This document shows positions 1 to 5,366 of a stretch of DNA of 6,059 nucleotides, piece by piece; positions within the stretch are counted from its first letter, which is position 1, and every line of letters begins with the position of its first letter. The position numbers and the translations under genes were made by a program. Under the pieces are notes generated by a model that did no database searches, had not been told where the DNA came from, and was given only the letters and a program-made list of their open reading frames with translations. The stretch is from Thermoplasmata archaeon (GTDB taxonomy: Archaea > Thermoplasmatota > Thermoplasmata > Thermoplasmatales > Thermoplasmataceae): assembly GCA_021845155.1 (NCBI GenBank), contig JAKBSB010000086.1, positions 1 through 6,059 of the forward strand, written 5' to 3'.

Positions 1-3000
1 ACCTGAAAGAACTATTGGAAACTCCAATTGCAAATTCATACGTTCCATTTGAAAGTTCAAAGCTATGAGATGCCCCGGATTGAATCGGCCCGGAACTATT
101 TCCATTGGTCAGGTTAACATACCAATTTCCATTGACCTGATTCTGCCCTGTAAATGTTACATTATAAACTGTCAACTCAAAATCTAAAGTCATAGTTACA
201 TTGGATCCTTGGACAGTGATTGTTCCTGCGGGAAAAACAGGATGAAATAACTTGTTTCCTGAACCCAGGAAGTAATGGTACGTTCCATTGGTTAACAGGA
301 CGCTGATAAGATCACTGGATGAATACAGATTTACACCATTTGAAAGATTAAGATACCATAATGATCCACTGGGCAATCCTTTCCCATATACCGAGAGTGA
401 ATATTTCACTTCACTTATGTGAACATACAATATGGCGTTTTGCCCATTGATAGTGAAGTTTCCTGCTGTTGAACTGTATATGTGATTCCATACAATAACT
501 GAATATGAATAGGTCCCATTTGGAAGACTGAGAACAGTTTGCGGTGACGAAAAGGTCGAAACATTTTTTCCGTTTATGAAAAGTGACCAGTTGGTATTTG
601 TGGGAACAGCATTGAGAGATAATGTCAGATTGTACAAAACCATTTTAAAATCCATATTCACTGTAACCGCAGAACCATTGACGACAAATTTTGCAGTAGG
701 ATATACGGGCGTGAAAGTCTTGTTTGCCACAGAAGCAGAATACTCATAAGTCCCATTAGGCAGCATAATGGAGGCTGATGATTCCACAGTCTTGAAATTC
801 AAACCACTGCTTATGTTGACAGACCATGATGTTCCAGCGGGAAGCCCTGATTCTGAAAAGATGACCTTGAATGTCAATTCCCTGAACAATATGCTAAGGT
901 TTAATCCATGCCCCCTTATAGAAAAAGTTCCTGAAGATACTGCAGGGTAATACGAACTTTCAGAGCTTTTTACAGAATAACTGTATGTTCCATTCTGAAG
1001 GCTGATAATGTATGAATTGCCACCTAATTCAATAGAATTGCCATATTCATCCAGTTCAAAATACCAGAACACACCTGCCGGAAGACCTTTTTCTGTAACG
1101 TTTACAGTGTAAGTTACGATAGTGAAATTTACGGGCAGATTCAATGAAACGCCATTGACAGCAAAGGACCCTGAACTTGAAAATGGCCTGTATGTCTTGT
1201 TTCCTGAAGAAATTGTGTAATAATAAGTACCATTTGGAACAAGGAACGATAAGGTATGATTTTTGGAAACAAAGTGTTCCCCGTTTGAAAGATTAAGATA
1301 CCATGCCGATCCCAATGGAAGCCCTGACTGGAAAACGTTTACTGCAAATTTCGAAGCACTGAAAGCTATTACTTCGCTTAAACTGGAACCATTTATGTAA
1401 AGGGTTGTGTTCAAAGGATCAGGATAGTAATCACCCGATCTTGATAATAAAAGTGAATATGTGCCATTGGTAAGGTTAGTTGTTATATCTCCCATGGTGG
1501 AATAATATGTGACATTGTCAATAGTCGCATTCCAAATGACTCCAGACGGAAGTCCTTTCTCTGAAATTACAACGTTATATGTACGTTGATATTGAACCAG
1601 GGACTGGAATAAACCAGCACCATATGGGACAGCGAAGTCATTCTTCACGGCATAACCTGTTACATTCAGGAATTTAATGTCCAAAGGTGAAAGGAGAGTT
1701 GTGAAATTCATGATTCTAGATTCAGTTAGAAAGACATGGCCTGAATATGAGAACCCCCATACAGTACCAGAATTAAGGCCTGTTTCTGTTAGTGAAACTT
1801 CCCTTGTTGATATTATGGGGAAGGCTGAATAGACATCACCTTCAGCACTATCCGGCAAAATCTGTCCTGCATTGCTGAATGCAATATCATGGATTTCACC
1901 TGCCAAATATATTGTTCCCATGAAATTCATCCCGCCGGAATATGAGTATAATGTTGTATTTTCACTATTATAGCTCAGTATTATTATATCTCCCGTATAC
2001 GAATCATAAAAGATATCATTCGGCGAGTACCCCAGATTCCATGTTTCTATTACATGTCCACTGGACGTGGTTTCGATCAGATTGTGTGTTGGGTCGATAG
2101 CTGAAACTGAATAAAGCGAGTTTAGAACAGTATCAAATGTAATCGAATTAGGAATAATATTTGCTGAAACATTGAAACCATCAATTATCTTCCCGGTACT
2201 GCTGATATAGTAGACCTGCCTTAAATTCGGGTTTATAATCCCTGAATATATTGAAACAAGGGAAGTCTTGACAAAAACGTTACCGTTATTGCTGTCAAGA
2301 GCCATCTGCCGTACATCTGAATTGAACGAAGTGTATGCGATCACGCCGCTTGGACTTAAAGCGCCTATTTTATCTGAATAGTTAGAAACGAAAAGGTAAC
2401 CTGAAACTGGATCGTACAGCACAAAACTTGGGTTGTGCATTAATGTTAAATTCTCCAATAATGACAGATTGGGGCTAATAACGGAGACCTTCGAACTAGC
2501 GGAATCTGCAACATACACCATTCCATTATACGGGTCAACAGTCATTGATACGGGGCTTAATCCCACTTTTACTGTTTTATAAACATTTCCCGTGGTGCCA
2601 TTCAGGACTGAAACAGACCCATTTCCAATGTCGGCCACATAATAAAAACCATTAAACGGGTTGTAAATGGCACTGTAAGGCTTGGAATTCATTTCATTGG
2701 AGTAGTGTATTCCTTGAATCAATGAACTGTTATCCACAATCAGGGTGCTGTTTACGGCCATTGAAGACTGGAAATATACATTGACTGCGACTCCAGAAGT
2801 TGTGAGGTTGAAAACTCCCCCGTCAACGGCCGGATAAAAATTGCCGACATTTGGAATAGTGTAATCATAATTCCCCTGAGGTAGATAGATACCGTAAGAA
2901 AGATTGAAAGTCTGTCTTGAGACCCCATTTATTGTAATATTCCACTGATCCCCGATGGGCAAACCAGTCTGGTTGAAATAAACTGGAAATAAGTTTTGAG

Positions 3001-3283
3001 AACCTGATAAAGAAGAATATTGACGACCTAAATATTTTATATCATTGTTGGTGTTTAATGCAATTTGTTTTGCATCAATATAAGGCATTAATTTTTCATT
3101 TGAAACTTGAACGGGTTGTTTTGAAATCGGACCTGAACTGGCACTGATGTTAGACGCTGCATTTATGACTCCATTTGCTTCTGTGGCGTTAAAAAAGCCA
3201 CCAGCATACACCATGGAAAATGCAGAAACTATCATAATGGTTGATATAACCAGTGCTATTGCAGTGGATCTGTTTTTCAACAT
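1..3283 (-). CDS. Large secreted surface protein: beta-propeller within an array of GLP/W/NGTY beta-sandwich repeats (3' end outside window)
   Basis: The frame is open for 1094 codons from the ATG at 3283-3281 to the left edge, so the C-terminus is missing. Residues 1-27 form a Sec-type signal peptide: basic start (MLKNR), hydrophobic core to about residue 26, likely cleavage after VYA. Residues 98-175 are a first beta-sandwich module. Residues about 200-490 resemble a YVTN-family beta-propeller of about seven blades, with strands such as NGFYYVAD and NGMVYVAD. Residues 494-1094 hold eight more modules of about 78 residues, the last one cut. Most modules have a GLP-x-G-x-x-W motif, and Trp recurs at 114, 509, 584, 661, 740, 820, 899, 976 and 1054; seven copies of NGTY follow. 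About 48 N-x-S/T sequons suggest a heavily glycosylated envelope protein; a C-terminal membrane anchor would be expected beyond the window. The ligand or role (adhesion, S-layer-like coat, binding) cannot be read from sequence. No catalytic motif was seen. Confidence 0.9.
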   Translation of the reverse strand, partial: MLKNRSTAIALVISTIMIVSAFSMVYAGGFFNATEANGVINAASNISASSGPISKQPVQVSNEKLMPYIDAKQIALNTNNDIKYLGRQYSSLSGSQNLFPVYFNQTGLPIGDQWNITINGVSRQTFNLSYGIYLPQGNYDYTIPNVGNFYPAVDGGVFNLTTSGVAVNVYFQSSMAVNSTLIVDNSSLIQGIHYSNEMNSKPYSAIYNPFNGFYYVADIGNGSVSVLNGTTGNVYKTVKVGLSPVSMTVDPYNGMVYVADSASSKVSVISPNLSLLENLTLMHNPSFVLYDPVSGYLFVSNYSDKIGALSPSGVIAYTSFNSDVRQMALDSNNGNVFVKTSLVSIYSGIINPNLRQVYYISSTGKIIDGFNVSANIIPNSITFDTVLNSLYSVSAIDPTHNLIETTSSGHVIETWNLGYSPNDIFYDSYTGDIIILSYNSENTTLYSYSGGMNFMGTIYLAGEIHDIAFSNAGQILPDSAEGDVYSAFPIISTREVSLTETGLNSGTVWGFSYSGHVFLTESRIMNFTTLLSPLDIKFLNVTGYAVKNDFAVPYGAGLFQSLVQYQRTYNVVISEKGLPSGVIWNATIDNVTYYSTMGDITTNLTNGTYSLLLSRSGDYYPDPLNTTLYINGSSLSEVIAFSASKFAVNVFQSGLPLGSAWYLNLSNGEHFVSKNHTLSFLVPNGTYYYTISSGNKTYRPFSSSGSFAVNGVSLNLPVNFTIVTYTVNVTEKGLPAGVFWYFELDEYGNSIELGGNSYIISLQNGTYSYSVKSSESSYYPAVSSGTFSIRGHGLNLSILFRELTFKVIFSESGLPAGTSWSVNISSGLNFKTVESSASIMLPNGTYEYSASVANKTFTPVYPTAKFVVNGSAVTVNMDFKMVLYNLTLSLNAVPTNTNWSLFINGKNVSTFSSPQTVLSLPNGTYSYSVIVWNHIYSSTAGNFTINGQNAILYVHISEVKYSLSVYGKGLPSGSLWYLNLSNGVNLYSSSDLISVLLTNGTYHYFLGSGNKLFHPVFPAGTITVQGSNVTMTLDFELTVYNVTFTGQNQVNGNWYVNLTNGNSSGPIQSGASHSFELSNGTYEFAIGVSNSSFR
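339..359 (-). repeat. 21-bp direct repeat, copy 1 (WYLNLSN segment)
   Basis: The 21 bases here are identical to those at 1284-1304. Both encode W-Y-L-N-L-S-N (residues 976-982 here) in the seventh and third modules of the array. The copies are exactly 945 bp (315 codons, four modules) apart. Similarity fades but continues on the 3' side of the plus strand. Confidence 0.85.
1284..1304 (-). repeat. 21-bp direct repeat, copy 2 (WYLNLSN segment)
   Basis: Partner of 339-359, encoding residues 661-667. Identity extends across synonymous positions, which points to shared recent DNA ancestry or gene conversion between modules rather than protein-level selection alone. Confidence 0.85.
1820..2716 (-). 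other. YVTN-like beta-propeller domain of the surface protein (residues 190-488)
   Basis: This part of the surface protein has repeats of about 40 residues with the propeller pattern 'hydrophobic, D/N-P-x-x-G-x-x-Y/F-V-A/S-D/N, then a strand, G, and a strand'. The clearest blades are around residues 201-240 (NPFNGFYYVAD), 243-281 (DPYNGMVYVAD) and 285-320 (DPVSGYLFVSN). Later blades at about 322-370, 379-415, 418-455 (DSYTGDIIILS) and 460-490 are weaker. Seven blades would close a ring. In this family the fold is usually a protein- or ligand-binding platform on extracellular proteins. The blade count is an estimate by eye. Confidence 0.75.
2759..2992 (-). repeat. N-terminal copy of the beta-sandwich module, before the propeller
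   Basis: Residues 98-175 carry TGLPIGDQW (Trp114), a degenerate LPQGNYDY in place of NGTY, a FYP segment and a closing strand pair. This is the same pattern as the eight modules after the propeller, so the propeller appears to be inserted between module 1 and module 2 of the array. NGNY-type drift suggests this copy is older or under different constraint. Confidence 0.75.
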
Positions 3284-3301
3284 TACGGTATAACACAAGA
3301 A

Positions 3302-3317
3302 TTTAAAAGCTTTTAAA
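3302..3317 (-). promoter_or_regulatory. Core promoter of the surface protein gene, a perfect 16-bp palindrome
   Basis: The sequence tttaaaagcttttaaa is its own reverse complement. It lies 19-34 nt upstream of the ATG at 3283, where an archaeal TATA box would sit for a leaderless or very short-leader transcript. No Shine-Dalgarno sequence precedes the ATG. The TATA role is inferred from position and A/T composition. The symmetry could also be a regulator site. Confidence 0.55.
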
Positions 3318-3542
3318 AAGCCAAATAGATCCACTACTACCTGCATAAGCTAAAAAAAATCAGGCTATTATATATTTATGGCGCATTCTAGAGGTGCCCT
3401 GTGTGAATCTCATGGACTTATCGTTTCTTTTTATTAATTTCATGATTTAAGAATATAATTACATCTTCATCCTGATTCAACATGAATAAAATTGTGTTCT
3501 GAGAAATCCACAAACTGATAATCACATTTCTTTGCTGGAAAC

Positions 3543-3552
3543 ATTATTAATT
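3543..3552 (+). promoter_or_regulatory. Putative TATA box of pheS (leaderless promoter)
   Basis: The A/T-rich element attattaatt is centred about 26 nt before the pheS ATG at 3573 and is preceded by the purine-rich ggaaac, which could serve as a BRE. The spacing puts the transcription start at or very near the ATG, and there is no Shine-Dalgarno sequence in front of it. Confidence 0.55.
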
Positions 3553-3572
3553 GGTTCTTTCATATCTTATTA

Positions 3573-5060
3573 ATGGAACTGAGCCGTACAGAAAATATTG
3601 TCCTGAAATGTCTGCTGGAACTCCAAAATAAAGGCATGGCCAAAATACCAGAAACTGATCTTATGGATTATTGCGATTTAAGTTCTACTGAGATATCCAG
3701 TGCAGTATCCTGGCTTGATTTTAAAAAGCTGATTAATGTGGAAAGGGTGGAGTACAAGGATTATAATATAACTCAAGAAGGCAGGTCCTACCTGGAAAAT
3801 GGTTTGCCGGAAGAGAACCTTTATGAAATTCTCAGGAAAAACGGGAAGGTTAAAATCAGGGAAGTAATGGAACTGTTTGGTACGGAGAAAGGGAAAATCG
3901 CCCTTGCTCAACTGTCAAAGTTCAATATAAAACCTTCCAGTGGGGAGATCTCGTTCAAGCCTGACGAGGTTCTGGAATGTGCATTGAGCAACAGGAAGAA
4001 AGTGCTTTTAAAGATACTTGGAAACGAACAGCCAGGTTCAACTGAACTGAACGATGTAATAGAACTCCAGAAAAGGGGATTGATAGACGAAAGAAAGAGA
4101 TATGTCAGGTCTGTATCAATAAATGAACTGGGAATAGATCAGGCCGTTAAATCAGGTGATACGGATAAACTGGAACGCCTTACCCCAGAGATCATTGCTG
4201 ATGGAACATGGAAGGGCAAGGAGTTCAGGAGTTATGACCTTAATGTTCCTGTTGAAAGAGCACAGGGAGGATCACTGCATCCCTTGACATACCTTATAAG
4301 GGAGATCAGGGAAATATTCCTGGAGATGGGATTTACTGAAATGCACGGAAATTATGTGGAGTATGCAGGGTGGAACATGGATGCCCTTTTCATACCCCAG
4401 GATCATCCTGCAAGAGACATGCAGGACACATTCTTCCTAAAATCCGGCAATGATATTGAGTTCAACCATCCTGAAATACTGCCAAAACTAAAGAGGGTTC
4501 ATGAAAGAGGAATAGGAGGTTACTCAGGCTGGAGATACACATGGAAAGAGGACAAGGCAAGGGAGCTACTCTTGAGGACCCATACAACAGTAAATACCAT
4601 AAAATACCTGTATGAACACCCGGAACAACCCTCCGCTGTCTTTTCCATAGAAAAAGTATTCAGGCACGAGAGCGTGGACTGGAAACACCTGGCAGAACTC
4701 CACCAGATCGAAGGGGCGGTTCACAGTAAGGATGCAAACCTCTCGTCCCTCAAATGGTTAATGAGGACATTCTACAGGAAACTGGGATTTGAAAAGCTGA
4801 GCTTTATCCCCGCATATTACCCCTACACAGAACCCAGCATGGATGTGGTTGTGGATATTGATGGAAAGGAGGTTGAACTGGGAGGATCAGGACTCTTTCG
4901 TCCCGAGGTGCTCAAACCATTCGGAATAAGGGACAATGTAATCGCATGGGGTCTTGGGCTTGAAAGGCTTGCCATGCTGTATTACGACCTGAAAGACATA
5001 AGGGGAATTTATGAAAGCGATATTGAATGGCTCAAAAGTTACAGGATCAGGATTACTTGA
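3573..5060 (+). CDS. pheS: Phenylalanyl-tRNA synthetase, alpha subunit
   Basis: This 495-residue cytoplasmic enzyme subunit charges tRNA-Phe with phenylalanine, using ATP, as part of an (alpha-beta)2 heterotetramer. Residues 1-200 are an archaeal/eukaryotic-type N-terminal extension with winged-helix segments (RTENIVLKCLLELQ, ENLYEILRKNGKVKIREV and RKKVLLKIL each begin one). The class II catalytic core follows: motif 1 region HPLTYLIREIREIFLEMGF (236-254), DHPARDMQDTFFL (277-289), LLLRTHTT (332-339), motif 2 FRHESVDWKHLAELHQIEG (363-381, with the R-x-E signature), the phenylalanine pocket strand YYPYTEPSMD (415-424), ELGGSGLFRPEV (435-446) and motif 3 GLGLERLAML (460-469). Length and all signature motifs fit an intact, active enzyme. 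The ATG at 3573 sits 26 nt after a TATA-like box. The gene is monocistronic in appearance: no pheT follows, and its last 8 bp overlap a convergent small gene. Confidence 0.97.
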   Translation: MELSRTENIVLKCLLELQNKGMAKIPETDLMDYCDLSSTEISSAVSWLDFKKLINVERVEYKDYNITQEGRSYLENGLPEENLYEILRKNGKVKIREVMELFGTEKGKIALAQLSKFNIKPSSGEISFKPDEVLECALSNRKKVLLKILGNEQPGSTELNDVIELQKRGLIDERKRYVRSVSINELGIDQAVKSGDTDKLERLTPEIIADGTWKGKEFRSYDLNVPVERAQGGSLHPLTYLIREIREIFLEMGFTEMHGNYVEYAGWNMDALFIPQDHPARDMQDTFFLKSGNDIEFNHPEILPKLKRVHERGIGGYSGWRYTWKEDKARELLLRTHTTVNTIKYLYEHPEQPSAVFSIEKVFRHESVDWKHLAELHQIEGAVHSKDANLSSLKWLMRTFYRKLGFEKLSFIPAYYPYTEPSMDVVVDIDGKEVELGGSGLFRPEVLKPFGIRDNVIAWGLGLERLAMLYYDLKDIRGIYESDIEWLKSYRIRIT

Positions 5061-5202
5061 TTTCCAGTCCATTTCTCCGTGATGAGCAGATTTCGCACAT
5101 GAAACCTTTCCTCAGGTGAACTTCACAGACCGGCTTGTAGCAGAATGCACACTGTTTAGTGGCAATATCACTGCAAATGTAACAGAGGTCTACGGTCACC
5201 AC
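5053..5202 (-). CDS. Small B-box/HIT-like zinc-finger protein (49 aa)
   Basis: A 49-residue frame from GTG at 5202-5200 to TAA at 5055-5053. Eight potential zinc ligands are arranged C7-x2-C10-x7-C18-x2-C21-x4-C26-x2-H29-x6-C36-x2-C39. Three CxxC pairs plus a C-x2-H suggest two zinc sites, possibly cross-braced, and the spacing up to His29 resembles the B-box and HIT zinc-finger families. A basic tail (SSRRNGLEIK) follows. There is no ATG in the frame; an in-frame TAA lies five codons before the first GTG, and a second GTG follows immediately at 5199, so one of the two is the start. A TATA-like box lies about 29 nt upstream. The gene converges on pheS and overlaps its stop by 8 bp. The dense, regularly spaced cysteines make chance coding unlikely. 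Function is unknown; binding to RNA, DNA or protein is possible. A specific family assignment is not secure. Confidence 0.8.
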   Translation of the reverse strand: MVTVDLCYICSDIATKQCAFCYKPVCEVHLRKGFMCEICSSRRNGLEIK

Positions 5203-5227
5203 GGAGTTATTATATTAAGGTTGTTCA

Positions 5228-5242
5228 TAAATATGATCATAT
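5228..5242 (-). promoter_or_regulatory. TATA-like box and perfect 12-bp palindrome upstream of the zinc-finger gene
   Basis: On the minus strand, atatttat lies about 29 nt upstream of the GTG at 5202, a typical archaeal TATA position. It overlaps the perfect palindrome atatgatcatat at 5231-5242. A dimeric regulator bound there would cover the TATA box. Both roles are inferred from position and symmetry. Confidence 0.4.
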
Positions 5243-5335
5243 AAGCAATGCTGCATGATTTGAGGATACCCGCACAAACTGAAAAGAGATGAAATCCAGG
5301 GATAGTGAAGAAATATAAGGGGAAAAATCATGAAT

Positions 5336-5343
5336 CATTATTT
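5336..5343 (+). promoter_or_regulatory. Putative TATA box of the GNAT gene
   Basis: The element cattattt is centred about 27 nt before the ATG at 5367, consistent with a leaderless transcript. A stronger-looking aaatataa at 5311-5318 lies further upstream and would instead give a leader of about 25 nt. The sequence does not decide between them, and neither start would have a clear Shine-Dalgarno sequence. Confidence 0.35.
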
Positions 5344-5366
5344 CTTTCAGCTTCTCATAACCAACC

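Larger units (their letters stand above)
2..1804 (-). repeat. Array of eight beta-sandwich modules in the surface protein (last one cut)
   Basis: Modules of about 73-80 residues (about 237 bp) follow the propeller. Approximate spans on the DNA are 1586-1804, 1355-1582, 1118-1351, 875-1114, 638-874, 407-637, 173-406 and 2-172. The consensus is an opening strand, E-x-GLP-x-G-x-x-W, a strand, a variable loop, L-x-NGTY-x-Y, a Y/F-x-P segment, and a final G-x-F-x-V-x-G strand pair ending in V-x-F. The conserved Trp residues are 75-80 residues apart throughout. The first module of the array lacks NGTY and ends irregularly, and the modules with Trp899 and Trp1054 have lost the GLP signature. A ninth, separated module lies before the propeller at 2759-2992 (GLPIGDQW). 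The period is seen directly; the beta-sandwich fold is inferred. Confidence 0.85.
3284..3572. other. Divergent intergenic region between the surface protein gene and pheS
   Basis: This 289-bp A/T-rich region separates two outward-reading genes. The surface-gene promoter lies at its left end and the pheS promoter at its right end. In the middle are a TATA-like stretch at about 3367-3378 and a T-rich tract at 3424-3434 (ttctttttatt) on the plus strand. Those two could bound a short transcript, but I recognise no tRNA, rRNA or guide-RNA structure and no open frame longer than about a dozen codons. Confidence 0.6.
5203..5366. other. Divergent intergenic region between the zinc-finger and GNAT genes
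   Basis: This 164-bp region holds the promoter candidates of both genes. Apart from these and the 12-bp palindrome at 5231-5242 I see no RNA gene, terminator hairpin or further open frame. Confidence 0.6.

Noticed and set aside
768..950. Plus-strand open frame of 60 codons
   Set aside because: It is antisense to the surface protein, inside two of its repeat modules, with no promoter or recognisable domain. The minus-strand frame continues unbroken through it.
2..1804. Regularly spaced short repeats (ccatt-type words) suggestive of a CRISPR-like array
   Set aside because: The period is about 237 bp, the repeated words are the NGTY and GLP codons of protein modules, and the whole stretch is one open frame.
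3443..3502. Box-C-like and CTGA words suggestive of a C/D box guide RNA
   Set aside because: The candidate C box (atgattt) lacks the GA needed for the kink-turn, and the spacing to the CTGA words does not fit archaeal guide regions of about 12 nt on both sides.
3678..3911. Minus-strand open frame of 77 codons inside pheS
   Set aside because: It lies entirely within the conserved pheS frame and shows no domain signature, so it is a shadow of that gene.
4887..5072. Minus-strand open frame of 61 codons across the pheS end
   Set aside because: It covers the motif 3 region of pheS in antisense and has no features. The real minus-strand gene here is the zinc-finger frame ending at 5053.
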